Shown here: piece by piece, positions 55,238-64,000 of the stretch | How positions within the stretch are numbered: the stretch's first letter is position 1 | How the letters are laid out: each line of letters opens with the position of its first letter | NCBI RefSeq assembly: GCF_001437055.1 | Contig: NZ_JQBW01000010.1 | Coordinates: 124,001-188,000 of the forward strand | DNA from: Limosilactobacillus secaliphilus | GTDB lineage: Bacteria; Bacillota; Bacilli; Lactobacillales; Lactobacillaceae | Reading direction: 5' to 3' | Length of the DNA stretch: 64,000 nucleotides | Translations under genes and position numbers: made by a program | Notes under the pieces: generated by a model | The model's database searches: none | Seen by the model: only the letters and a program-made list of their open reading frames with translations | Told to the model about the DNA's origin: nothing

Positions 55238-56413
55238 CACTGCTTCCTCTGTGGATTCAGTTGGCACCGACTTGATTTCAACGGGGAAAATGATGACGTT
55301 GTTGGACACCAAGTTACCTATATATTGGAAAAGCAGCAAGATCCAGGCAAAGGCCAGCACAAATGCGATCAGTTCGAAAGCCGTTAACGATAAGTAGGTA
55401 AAGACTTTAAAAATCAGGTAATCGGCAGTCAAAATACCGCCAATCGTATACGACACCACAAGAAACTGGTGGGTAACATCCGGCAAGCACCATCGAACCA
55501 CGATGATCATAATCAGCATGAAGTAAATCAGCCACATCGAGATCCGGTCGTGGAGCACATGATAACGCGAGTCGTTGGGGAAGATCCCAATTGCTGCCAC
55601 GCAGGCCGCCAACCCATACAACAGCCAGCGCAGAATTTGAATCTCCCAGCCCGAGTAACGCTGACCCAGGTTAACAAAGAGGTAATCGATCAGCATCATC
55701 ATCAATAAACCCGAGAAGATCAGGGTGATGTTGAATTGCCAATTACTATTGTTCTGGGCGGTCCCCAAGAAGCTGAAGTTGTGCTGCCACCAATTCTTCG
55801 ACGAATTCGTCAGCATGGAGAAACCGACCCCACCGACAATCATAACGGTCATCAGGTTGGTAACCACCCCGGACGACAGCGTCATCGCCAAGTTAATCAT
55901 CAGATAGTTGGTCAAGGCAACCGCCAACATGACCAAGACGGAGGCCGTGTAAGGGTCAAGGATCAGGCCCTTGAACAGTTGGCTGATCATCCAGAAGATG
56001 GCCATTGTGGTAAAAGTGATGATCATGCCACAGGCCACCACTAACGGGATCAGACTCCGCCAAGAGAAGTTCTTGGCTGGGCCGGTACCCTTCCGTTTCT
56101 GGTGAATGAAAGTAATGGCAAAGGTAATCGTTCCAGAAACCGCCGCCAAAATAATAGAGGCAAAGGAAATGGAATAATTACCGCTAAAAGGTACTAGGCG
56201 CATCCGCCGCTCACTAACCGCAAAGAGGAAGACGATTGCGGAAATGATGGCCAAGACGCCATACCACCAGAATTTAATCTGGGGCACCATGTCGGATACA
56301 TTGCTGGGCCGGACCACGACTTGACGGTGGCTGATCCACATCGAATAGTCGGTCTTGTCGAGTCCTAATTTTTTGGCCGCATCTGCTGGCACTTCCAAAC
56401 GATACTTTTTCAT
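55178..56413 (-). CDS. multi-pass membrane protein with AbrB-like N-terminus (DUF998-like)
   Basis: Protein of unknown function (411 aa from ATG 56413). The first 38 residues (KKYRLEVPADAAKKLGLDKTDYSMWISHRQVVVRP) look like a SpoVT-AbrB/MazE swapped-hairpin segment, then about ten hydrophobic helices follow and an acidic tail of about 35 residues (EEAVSTEPKAESGEGQ). The membrane part resembles DUF998. AAAGAGGAAG precedes the ATG; a TTG one codon upstream is less likely. A membrane-tethered DNA-binding or protein-binding role is possible but unproven. Confidence 0.7.
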   Translation of the reverse strand: MKKYRLEVPADAAKKLGLDKTDYSMWISHRQVVVRPSNVSDMVPQIKFWWYGVLAIISAIVFLFAVSERRMRLVPFSGNYSISFASIILAAVSGTITFAITFIHQKRKGTGPAKNFSWRSLIPLVVACGMIITFTTMAIFWMISQLFKGLILDPYTASVLVMLAVALTNYLMINLAMTLSSGVVTNLMTVMIVGGVGFSMLTNSSKNWWQHNFSFLGTAQNNSNWQFNITLIFSGLLMMMLIDYLFVNLGQRYSGWEIQILRWLLYGLAACVAAIGIFPNDSRYHVLHDRISMWLIYFMLIMIIVVRWCLPDVTHQFLVVSYTIGGILTADYLIFKVFTYLSLTAFELIAFVLAFAWILLLFQYIGNLVSNNVIIFPVEIKSVPTESTEEAVSTEPKAESGEGQVAEKGQA

Positions 56414-56511
56414 CAAATCACTTCCTCTTTAAACTTCATTAGACTAGCACTTCTGTCACCCAAATAACAAGTCTTGGCCTGAAACAAATTCAACAACTGG
56501 TGGCAAAATAA

Positions 56512-56545
56512 AACGGCCATTAACCAGTATCGGTTAACAGCCGTT
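56512..56545 (-). terminator. terminator of rpoB-rpoC
   Basis: AACGGC-ca-TTAACC / GGTTAA-ca-GCCGTT stem with a 2x2 internal loop; minus strand continues TTTTATTTTG. Confidence 0.85.
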
Positions 56546-56566
56546 GTTTATCTAATTAATGAAAGA

Positions 56567-59500
56567 TTAGTGCTTATCCTGATCCTTCATTTGTTCTTCC
56601 ATTTCGCGAATTGACGAGTTAGGCAGTGAGGTCACAGCGCCATCGGCAGTCGCACCAACTGAAGCTTCCTTCGGCTTGATGTGACGGTAAGTGGACATCC
56701 CAGTACCAGCTGGAATGATCTTCCCGATGATGACGTTTTCCTTCAAACCAACCAGTGGGTCTTCCTTGCCACGAATTGCAGCATCGGTAAGTACCCGCGT
56801 CGTTTCCTGGAATGATGCGGCTGACAGGAAACTGTTGGTCTCCAGGGCAGCCTTCGTGATCCCTAAGATAACTGGACGTGCAGTTGCCGGAATACCACCG
56901 GAAATCAACGTCTTGTAGTTAGCGTCACGGAATTGACCAATGTCCATCAGTTGACCTGGCAGAACATCCGTGTCACCAGGATCCATGATACGTACCTTCC
57001 GCATCATTTGCCGAATCATGATTTCAACGTGCTTATCCAGCAGGTCGATACCTTGCATCCGGTAAACCTTTTGAACTTCGGCCAACAGGTAGGTTTCCGT
57101 AGACAGAACGTCGCGAACCCGAATCAATTCCTTTGGATCAATTGACCCTTCGTTCAGGGCAGCACCACGGTGAATGAAGTCACCTTCAGCAACCCGCATC
57201 CGTGCCGTGATTGGCAGGGTGTAAGTCCGGGTGTCGTTTTCACCCTTAACAGTAACGTCCTTCGTCTGTTCAGCTGGATCTTCTTCAATAGATTCAACCG
57301 TCCCAGTAACTTCGGAAATCGTTGCTTTACCTTTAGGGTTCCGTGCTTCAACAATTTCTTGAACACGAGGAAGACCTTGGGTGATATCTTCGTTGCCGGC
57401 AACACCACCAGTGTGGAAGTTACGCAGCGTCAGTTGAGTACCAGGTTCACCAATGGATTGAGCGGCAACCGTACCAATTGCTTCACCGGCTTCAACCTTG
57501 TCACCGGTAGCGGCGTTACGACCGTAGCAGCGTTCACAAACACCGTGTTCAGTGTTGCAAGTGAAGGCGGAACGAATCGTAACCTTCTTGACACCGGCAT
57601 CAACGATCTTTTGAGCCATGTCTTCGTCAAGCAGGACGTTCTTGCCAACGATCTTCTTGCCGGTCTTTGGATCAAAGACGGACTTCATGGTGTAACGACC
57701 AAGGATCCGGTCGTACAGTGGTTCAATCATTTCGTTACCGTTCGTAATTGCGGAAACTTCCAAACCACGGTCGGTACCACAATCTTTTTCACGAACGATC
57801 ACGTCTTGAGCAACATCAACCAGACGACGGGTCAAGTAACCTGAGTTGGCAGTCTTCAAGGCGGTATCAGTCATACCCTTACGAGCACCGTGAGAAGAAA
57901 TGAACATTTCCAGAACTGACAGACCTTCACGGAAGTTGGACAGGATAGGCAGTTCCATGATCTTACCAGATGGAGAAGCCATCAGACCACGCATCCCGGC
58001 CAGTTGCGTAAAGTTAGAAATGTTACCACGGGCACCGGAGTCGGACATCATGTTGATTGGGTTGTGGATATCCATGTGCTCGATCAGCTTGTTTTGAACT
58101 TCATCCTTGGCATCGTTCCAGATACCAATAACCCGTTCGTACCGTTCGTTGTCAGTAATCAGACCACGACGGAACTGCTTAGTAACCAGGGCAACTTGCT
58201 TACGAGCCTTAGCAATAATTTCTGGCTTTTCCTTCAAGTCGGTGATATCGGAAATACCAACGGTCAGACCAGAAATGGTTGATTCGTAGTAACCAAGGTC
58301 CTTCATGCGGTCCAGGAACTGTGAAGTCTTAGTAACCTTGTACTTCTTGTAGATCTCGGCAATGATGTCGGACAAGAAGCCCTTCTTGAATGGCGGTACC
58401 AGTGGAGCATTTTCCAGGTAATCGTGAACATTTTCACCCTTATCCAGGAAGTACTTGTCAGGCACACCGTTCAGCAGGTTGTCTTTGGTTGGTTCGTTAA
58501 TGTAGGCGTAGTCATCAGGCATGATGGTGTTGAAGATCAACTTACCAACAGAGGTCATCATGATCTTGCCCCGTTGTTCGTCAGTAAATGGCTTGTCAGG
58601 GTAAGCAGCAACCTGAACACCAACACGAGTCTGCAGAGCAACATAACCATTCTTGTATGCCATGATTGCTTCATTGGCATCCTTGAAGATCATGCCTTCG
58701 CCTTCACGACCCTTGTCTTCAGTGGTCATGTAGTAGTTACCAATAACCATATCTTGTGAAGGAGCAACAATTGGTTCCCCGTCACGTGGTGAAAGAATAT
58801 GGTGGGCAGCCAGCATCAGCAATCGTGCTTCGGCTTGGGCTTCATCTGACAGTGGCACGTGGATAGCCATTTGGTCACCATCGAAGTCGGCGTTGTAGGC
58901 GGTACATACCAGTGGGTGCAGACGCATGGACTTACCAGAAACCAAGATTGGTTCGAAGGCTTGAATACCCAGACGGTGAAGCGTAGGTGCCCGGTTCAGA
59001 AGGACTGGGTGTTCCTTAATAACGTCTTCCAAAACATCGAAGACTTTATTATCACGCTTGTCGATCATCCGCTTGGCAGCCTTCACGTTGTTAACCAGCT
59101 TCCGCTTAGTTAATTCGTGCATGATGAATGGCTTGAACAGTTCCAGAGCCATCGGGATTGGCAGCCCCATTTGGTTCATCTTCAGGGATGGACCAACATC
59201 GATAACGGAACGGCCAGAGTAGTCAACACGCTTCCCTAACAGGTTTTGACGGAAACGACCCTGCTTACCTTTCAACAGGTGAGACAGTGACTTCAGCGGA
59301 CGGTTACCTGGGCCGGCAACTGGACGACCACGACGACCGTTATCAATCAAAGCATCAACGGCTTCTTGCAGCATCCGCTTTTCGTTTTGAACGATGATCC
59401 CAGGGGCGTTCAAAGCCAGCAGCCGCTTCAGACGGTTGTTACGGTTGATAACCCGCCGGTACAAGTCGTTCAAATCAGAGGTCGCAAAACGGCCACCTTC

Positions 59501-60232
59501 CAGTTGAACCATTGGCCGTAAGTCAGGCGGCATAACCGGGATAACGGTCATGACCATCCATTCCGGCTTGTTACCAGACTTGATAAAGGCTTCCAGAATG
59601 TCCAAACGACGAACGGCACGCGTCCGCTTCTGACCCGTAGCTTCCTTCAAAGTAGCCTTCAGTTCAGCGGCTTCCTTCTCCAGGTCAACATCCTTCAGGA
59701 GCTTTTGGACGGCTTCGGCACCCATTTCAGCAACGAAACGATCGCCGTATTCAGCCTTCTTGTCACGGTATTCAGCTTCGGTCAGCAGTTGCTTCTTTTC
59801 CAGCGGCGTATCACCAGGATCCAGCACAACGTAAGCTGCGAAGTAGATGATTTCTTCCAGGGCACGTGGGCTCATGTCCAGAACCAAGCCCATCCGAGAA
59901 GGAATGCCCTTGAAGTACCAGATGTGAGAAACCGGAGCAGCTAATTCAATGTGGCCCATCCGTTCACGACGAACCTTTGAACTAGTAACCTCGACACCAC
60001 AACGGTCACAAACCAGGCCCTTGAAACGAACCCGCTTGTACTTACCACAAGCACATTCGTAATCCTTAGTTGGCCCGAAAATCCGTTCGTCAAACAGACC
60101 TTCTTTTTCTGGCTTTAAGGTCCGGTAGTTGATGGTTTCTGGCTTCTTTACCTCACCATACGACCAACTGCGGATCTTGTTGGGCGAAGCCAGACCAATC
60201 TGCATACTTTCAAAATTATTGACGTCAATCAA
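56567..60232 (-). CDS. rpoC: DNA-directed RNA polymerase beta' subunit
   Basis: Beta' subunit (1221 aa, full length) from TTG 60232 with AAGGAGG upstream. The zinc-ribbon [19 protein letters not shown] is near 60-80, the catalytic NADFDGDQM motif holds the Mg ligands, the bridge-helix region reads [25 protein letters not shown], and the second zinc site [13 protein letters not shown] is present. It starts 20 bases after rpoB. Confidence 0.98.
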   Translation of the reverse strand: MIDVNNFESMQIGLASPNKIRSWSYGEVKKPETINYRTLKPEKEGLFDERIFGPTKDYECACGKYKRVRFKGLVCDRCGVEVTSSKVRRERMGHIELAAPVSHIWYFKGIPSRMGLVLDMSPRALEEIIYFAAYVVLDPGDTPLEKKQLLTEAEYRDKKAEYGDRFVAEMGAEAVQKLLKDVDLEKEAAELKATLKEATGQKRTRAVRRLDILEAFIKSGNKPEWMVMTVIPVMPPDLRPMVQLEGGRFATSDLNDLYRRVINRNNRLKRLLALNAPGIIVQNEKRMLQEAVDALIDNGRRGRPVAGPGNRPLKSLSHLLKGKQGRFRQNLLGKRVDYSGRSVIDVGPSLKMNQMGLPIPMALELFKPFIMHELTKRKLVNNVKAAKRMIDKRDNKVFDVLEDVIKEHPVLLNRAPTLHRLGIQAFEPILVSGKSMRLHPLVCTAYNADFDGDQMAIHVPLSDEAQAEARLLMLAAHHILSPRDGEPIVAPSQDMVIGNYYMTTEDKGREGEGMIFKDANEAIMAYKNGYVALQTRVGVQVAAYPDKPFTDEQRGKIMMTSVGKLIFNTIMPDDYAYINEPTKDNLLNGVPDKYFLDKGENVHDYLENAPLVPPFKKGFLSDIIAEIYKKYKVTKTSQFLDRMKDLGYYESTISGLTVGISDITDLKEKPEIIAKARKQVALVTKQFRRGLITDNERYERVIGIWNDAKDEVQNKLIEHMDIHNPINMMSDSGARGNISNFTQLAGMRGLMASPSGKIMELPILSNFREGLSVLEMFISSHGARKGMTDTALKTANSGYLTRRLVDVAQDVIVREKDCGTDRGLEVSAITNGNEMIEPLYDRILGRYTMKSVFDPKTGKKIVGKNVLLDEDMAQKIVDAGVKKVTIRSAFTCNTEHGVCERCYGRNAATGDKVEAGEAIGTVAAQSIGEPGTQLTLRNFHTGGVAGNEDITQGLPRVQEIVEARNPKGKATISEVTGTVESIEEDPAEQTKDVTVKGENDTRTYTLPITARMRVAEGDFIHRGAALNEGSIDPKELIRVRDVLSTETYLLAEVQKVYRMQGIDLLDKHVEIMIRQMMRKVRIMDPGDTDVLPGQLMDIGQFRDANYKTLISGGIPATARPVILGITKAALETNSFLSAASFQETTRVLTDAAIRGKEDPLVGLKENVIIGKIIPAGTGMSTYRHIKPKEASVGATADGAVTSLPNSSIREMEEQMKDQDKH

Positions 60233-60252
60233 AGGATTGTCCTCCTTAATCT

Positions 60253-63200
60253 TTAGTCTTGCTTAGCTTCATCCGGTTTTGCTTCCGTCGTCTTCTGCTC
60301 TTCATCTTTTTGAGCCTGTTCTTCACGGCCGTGTTGAGCAGAACGGCGAACGTTAATCACATCTTCGTCCATGTTCTTTAACTGAACTTCGTGATGGTCA
60401 TTGTCCAGAACCTTCATGTCCAGACCTAATGACTGCAATTCCTTAACCAGAACACGGAATGATTCTGGTACACCTGGCTTTGGAATCCGGTCACCATTAA
60501 TGATGGCATCGTAAGTGTTAACCCGGCCGACAACATCGTCTGACTTGTAGGTCAAGATTTCTTGCAGGGTGTATGCGGCACCGTATGCTTCCAGTGCCCA
60601 AACTTCCATTTCACCGAAACGTTGGCCACCGAATTGTGCCTTACCACCAAGTGGCTGTTGGGTAACCAGTGAGTATGGTCCAATTGAACGAGCGTGGATC
60701 TTGTCGTCAACCATGTGGGCCAGCTTCAGGTAGTGCATGACACCAACGGCAATCCGCTGTTCGAATGGTTCACCGGTCCGACCATCATACAGAATGGTCT
60801 TACCATCAGACGGCAGGCCAGCTTCCTTAACGGCGTCCCAAACATCCTTATCAGTAGCACCATCAAAGACAGGCGTTGCGATGTGAATACCTAATTCACG
60901 AGCAGCCATCCCTAAGTGCAGTTCGATAACTTGCCCAATGTTCATACGACTTGGCACACCCATTGGACTCAGCATGATGTCGATTGGCGTACCATCTGGC
61001 ATGTATGGCATATCTTCTTCAGGGATAACAATGGAAACCGTACCTTTGTTACCGTGACGACCAGACATCTTGTCACCAACTTGGATCTTACGCTTTTGAG
61101 CGATGTAGACCCGGACCATCTTGTTGACACCAGGTGATAATTCGTCACCGTTTTCACGAGTGAAGACCTTAACGTCCTGGATAATACCGCCACCACCGTG
61201 AGGAACACGCAGTGAGGTATCACGAACTTCACGTGACTTTTCACCGAAGATAGCGTGCAGCAGCCGCTCTTCAGCAGACAGTTCAGTCACACCCTTTGGA
61301 GTAACCTTACCAACTAAGATGTCGCCATCGTGAACTTCAGCACCAACCCGAACAACACCGTCTTCATCCAAGTTCTTCAGTGCATCGGCACCAACGTTTG
61401 GAATTTCACGGGTCATTTCTTCAGGGCCTAACTTAGTTTCACGAGCTTCGGATTCATATGATTCGATATGAATGGAAGTGTAAACGTCGTCCTTAACCAG
61501 CCGTTCAGAAATAGCGATGGCATCTTCGAAGTTGTAACCCTGCCAAGTCATGAAGGCAATCAGTGGGTTTTGCCCCAGAGCTAATTCACCCTTTTCCATG
61601 GATGGACCGTCAGCCAGAACATCATCGGCATCAACATGTTCACCAACTTTAACGATTGGACGCTGGTTGTAGTTCTTACCACCGTTACTACGACGGAACT
61701 TCATCAGCTTGTAGGTGTCTAAGGTGTCATCTTCTTCACGAACCCGGATTTCACGGGCATCGACGTATTCAACGGTCCCAGCCTTCTTGGCAATCAAAGC
61801 AACCCCAGAGTCGTGGGCAGCCTTGTATTCAATCCCGGTACCAATCAGTGGAGCGTGTGGGTTGATCAACGGAACGGCTTGCCGTTGCATGTTGGCACCC
61901 ATCAGCGCACGGTTGGAGTCATCGTTTTCCAAGAATGGAATACATGCGGAAGCGACGGAAACTACTTGCTTTGGCGAAACGTCCATGTAATCAACGTTGT
62001 CGGCAGAGGTTTCAATGTAGTCATCCTTATCACGACACATGATTTCATCTTCAGCGAAGGAGCCATCATCGTTCAGCGGCGTGTTGGCTTGGGCAATGAT
62101 GTAGTTATCTTCTTCGTCGGCAGTCAGGTAGTCGATCTTATCGGTAACCTTGTGCGTCTTCCAGGAAACACGACGGTAAGGGGTTTCGATGAAGCCGTAC
62201 TTGTTAACCCGGGCGTAGGAAGCCAGCGAGTTAATCAGACCAATGTTAGGACCTTCAGGAGTTTCAATTGGGCACATACGACCATAGTGGGTGTAGTGCA
62301 CGTCACGAACTTCATAACCGGCACGGTCACGAGTCAAACCACCAGGACCTAAGGCAGACAGACGCCGCTTGTGGGTTAATTCACCCAGCGGGTTAGTTTG
62401 GTCCATGAATTGTGACAGTTGTGAAGAACCGAAGAATTCCTTAATGGAAGCAACCACTGGCCGAATGTTAATCAGCTGTTGTGGCGTAACCGTGTTGATA
62501 TCCTGAATGGACATCCGTTCACGAACAACCCGTTCCATCCGGGCTAAACCAATCCGGAACTGGTTTTGCAGCAGTTCACCAACGGAACGAATACGACGGT
62601 TGCCTAAGTGGTCAATATCGTCGGTCGTACCGATGCCTTCTTGCAAGTTGAAGAAGTAGTTAACTGAAGCAATGATGTCGGCTGGCTGAATGTGCTTCAG
62701 TTCCAACGGAATGTGACCATTGGCAACGATTGGCACAACGCGGTCAGGATCATTCTTGGAGTAAACCAGGATCTTTTGCAGCTTAACTGGCTTCGTAACA
62801 ACGGCTTCGTCAGATGGAGTGTAGGTAATCATCTTGAAGTCATCCCGTGCCAGTGCTGGTTCCAGCTTCTTCAGTACTTCCTTGGTAACCACATCACCCT
62901 TGTTGGCGAGGATTTCACCAGTGTCAGGGTCAGCCAAAGTTTCAGCTAAGGTTTGGCCAAGCAGACGGTACTTCATCATCAGCTTCTTGTTAGTCTTGTA
63001 ACGGCCAACTGGAGCCATGTCGTAACGACGTGGATCGAAGAAACGTGCCGTCAAAAGGCTCCGGGCAGAATCAGCAGTCTTTGGTTCACCTGGACGCAGA
63101 CGTTCGTAAATGTCCTTCAAGGATTCTTCAACCCGTGAGTCTTCAGCGTTCTTGTGGACATCCTTATCCAAGGTTGCAGCCAATGATTCTGAATTACCAC

Positions 63201-63834
63201 CCAGCATATCAATGATTTCATCATCGGAGCCAAAACCTAATGCCCGCACTAATTCGGTCATTGGCAGCTTACGGGTCCGGTCAATCCGTACATATGAAAT
63301 GCCCTTAGCGTCAGTTTCGTATTCCAGCCATGCACCACGGTTAGGAATGAAGTTGGCGCTGAAGTTGGTCCGGCCATTCTTGTCGGTTTCCTTGTCATAG
63401 TAAATACCTGGGGAACGAACCAATTGTGAAACAATTACCCGTTCGGCCCCGTTGATAATGAAAGTCCCCTGATCAGTCATCAGTGGGAAGTCACCAAAGA
63501 AGACATCCTGTGACTTGATTTCACCAGTTTCGTGGTTGGTCAAACGCAGGGTAACGTGCAATGGTGCAGAGTAGTTTGCATCGTGTTCACGTGCTTCGTC
63601 TTCCGTATACTTGGGTTCCAGGAGCTGGTAATCAACGAACTCCAGTGACAGCTTGCCTTGGAAGTCATCAATCGGCATGATGTCGTTGAACATCTCACGC
63701 AGGCCCTTATCCATGAACCAATTGTAAGAGTTGGTTTGAATTTCAATCAGGTTTGGCAGGTCGAGAACTTCCTTAATCCGGGAGTAGCTGCGGCGAGTAC
63801 GGTGTTTACCATATTTAACTAAATGTCCAGCCAA
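60253..63834 (-). CDS. rpoB: DNA-directed RNA polymerase beta subunit
   Basis: Beta subunit (1193 aa) from TTG 63834, set by AGAGAGGTGA just upstream; a frame extension to 63933 runs through the promoter and leader. The rifampicin region ([30 protein letters not shown]) has wild-type-like residues. [17 protein letters not shown] and the C-terminal [24 protein letters not shown] are intact. A short Lys/Glu-rich tail follows. Confidence 0.97.
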   Translation of the reverse strand: MAGHLVKYGKHRTRRSYSRIKEVLDLPNLIEIQTNSYNWFMDKGLREMFNDIMPIDDFQGKLSLEFVDYQLLEPKYTEDEAREHDANYSAPLHVTLRLTNHETGEIKSQDVFFGDFPLMTDQGTFIINGAERVIVSQLVRSPGIYYDKETDKNGRTNFSANFIPNRGAWLEYETDAKGISYVRIDRTRKLPMTELVRALGFGSDDEIIDMLGGNSESLAATLDKDVHKNAEDSRVEESLKDIYERLRPGEPKTADSARSLLTARFFDPRRYDMAPVGRYKTNKKLMMKYRLLGQTLAETLADPDTGEILANKGDVVTKEVLKKLEPALARDDFKMITYTPSDEAVVTKPVKLQKILVYSKNDPDRVVPIVANGHIPLELKHIQPADIIASVNYFFNLQEGIGTTDDIDHLGNRRIRSVGELLQNQFRIGLARMERVVRERMSIQDINTVTPQQLINIRPVVASIKEFFGSSQLSQFMDQTNPLGELTHKRRLSALGPGGLTRDRAGYEVRDVHYTHYGRMCPIETPEGPNIGLINSLASYARVNKYGFIETPYRRVSWKTHKVTDKIDYLTADEEDNYIIAQANTPLNDDGSFAEDEIMCRDKDDYIETSADNVDYMDVSPKQVVSVASACIPFLENDDSNRALMGANMQRQAVPLINPHAPLIGTGIEYKAAHDSGVALIAKKAGTVEYVDAREIRVREEDDTLDTYKLMKFRRSNGGKNYNQRPIVKVGEHVDADDVLADGPSMEKGELALGQNPLIAFMTWQGYNFEDAIAISERLVKDDVYTSIHIESYESEARETKLGPEEMTREIPNVGADALKNLDEDGVVRVGAEVHDGDILVGKVTPKGVTELSAEERLLHAIFGEKSREVRDTSLRVPHGGGGIIQDVKVFTRENGDELSPGVNKMVRVYIAQKRKIQVGDKMSGRHGNKGTVSIVIPEEDMPYMPDGTPIDIMLSPMGVPSRMNIGQVIELHLGMAARELGIHIATPVFDGATDKDVWDAVKEAGLPSDGKTILYDGRTGEPFEQRIAVGVMHYLKLAHMVDDKIHARSIGPYSLVTQQPLGGKAQFGGQRFGEMEVWALEAYGAAYTLQEILTYKSDDVVGRVNTYDAIINGDRIPKPGVPESFRVLVKELQSLGLDMKVLDNDHHEVQLKNMDEDVINVRRSAQHGREEQAQKDEEQKTTEAKPDEAKQD

Positions 63835-63839
63835 AGTAT

Positions 63840-63874
63840 TCACCTCTCTAATTTGTTGGGTGAGTCCAAACTCA
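63840..63874 (-). promoter_or_regulatory. mutually exclusive hairpins over the rpoB ribosome binding site
   Basis: Minus strand: hairpin 1 is TGAGT-TTGG-ACTCA (63861-63874). Hairpin 2 pairs TCACC (63859-63863) with GGTGA (63840-63844), which is the rpoB Shine-Dalgarno. The two share three bases, so only one can form fully. Confidence 0.5.
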
Positions 63875-63879
63875 AATGT

Positions 63880-63907
63880 TACAATTTGATTACAATTCGT
63901 CAAAATT
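63880..63907 (-). promoter_or_regulatory. candidate rpoB promoter
   Basis: Minus strand TTGACG, 16 bases, TAACAT, in the stretch between the upstream terminator and the rpoB leader. Confidence 0.5.
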
Positions 63908-63920
63908 GCAACTTTTGAGC

Positions 63921-63994
63921 AAAAAAAATCCAAAAGCAGCTGGCAACTGCCTTTGGTTTTCTATAAAGAAGCCGGTGGACAAGAGATCACCGAC
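63921..63994 (-). terminator. hairpin plus terminator upstream of rpoB
   Basis: Minus strand: a GTCGGTG / CACCGGC hairpin (63971-63994) is followed by CCAAAGGCAG / CTGCTTTTGG (63930-63956), a 10-bp stem with one G-T pair, then eight T. It either ends the gene beyond the right window edge or is an attenuator of rpoB. The Lacto-rpoB RNA motif, known upstream of rpoB in lactobacilli, may include part of this region; I cannot fix its borders. Confidence 0.65.
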
Positions 63995-64000
63995 CTCACT

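Noticed and set aside
63835-63933. N-terminal extension of RpoB by 33 residues
   Set aside because: It would begin inside the upstream terminator T-run and cover the promoter; TTG 63834 has AGAGAGGTGA.

Overview
The window is chromosomal DNA of a low-GC Gram-positive bacterium of the family Lactobacillaceae. The evidence is the gene content (GatCAB tRNA amidotransferase, CamS-type lipoprotein, energy-coupling ECF module attached to the ribosomal superoperon, RpoB starting with a TTG-encoded [15 protein letters not shown]-type N-terminus), strong AAGGAGG ribosome binding sites, frequent TTG/GTG starts and many CcpA-type cre sites. The species cannot be fixed from sequence alone. A plant-associated life is suggested by a pectinesterase, a GH1 phospho-beta-glucosidase with a cellobiose-type PTS, and a GH31 alpha-xylosidase-like enzyme. 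Almost all housekeeping genes are on the minus strand.

Layout. 1-2284: gatCAB (gatB truncated by the window edge). 2383-5091: an intracellular-type pectinesterase and a GPH-family sugar transporter under a cre-overlapped promoter. 5499-8906 (plus): a complete opuCABCD-type compatible-solute ABC importer with its own palindromic operator. 8981-14413: pcrA-ligA-camS. 14559-17110: a GH73 glucosaminidase, xpt and a PurK-like ATP-grasp gene. 17234-19285: a peptidase C26 / class-I amidotransferase and an APC permease. 19489-22353: a decayed McrBC-like type IV restriction system with two in-frame stops and one homopolymer frameshift.

22421-40815 is the ribosomal superoperon, transcribed leftwards from a clear promoter at 40938-40966: S10 operon, spc operon (with secY and adk), alpha operon (infA, rpmJ, rpsM, rpsK, rpoA, rplQ), then ecfA1-ecfA2-ecfT-truA-rplM-rpsI. 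It has an internal promoter and attenuator-like hairpin before infA and a large structured element between rplQ and ecfA1.

41272-51069 is a carbohydrate-use region: PTS EIIB-EIIA-EIIC with a divergent GntR regulator, 6-phospho-beta-glucosidase plus a small membrane protein, an AraC regulator, and a divergent GH31 enzyme with an MFS/SLC45-like transporter. Each operon promoter carries a cre site or near-match, so CcpA probably couples them. 51195-54315 is the str operon (rpsL-rpsG-fusA, no tuf). 54551-56413 holds a prepilin peptidase and a membrane protein with an AbrB-like N-terminus whose 3' ends overlap. 56567-63834 is rpoB-rpoC, with a leader of alternative hairpins that may control rpoB. 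No rRNA, tRNA, insertion sequence, prophage or CRISPR array was seen.
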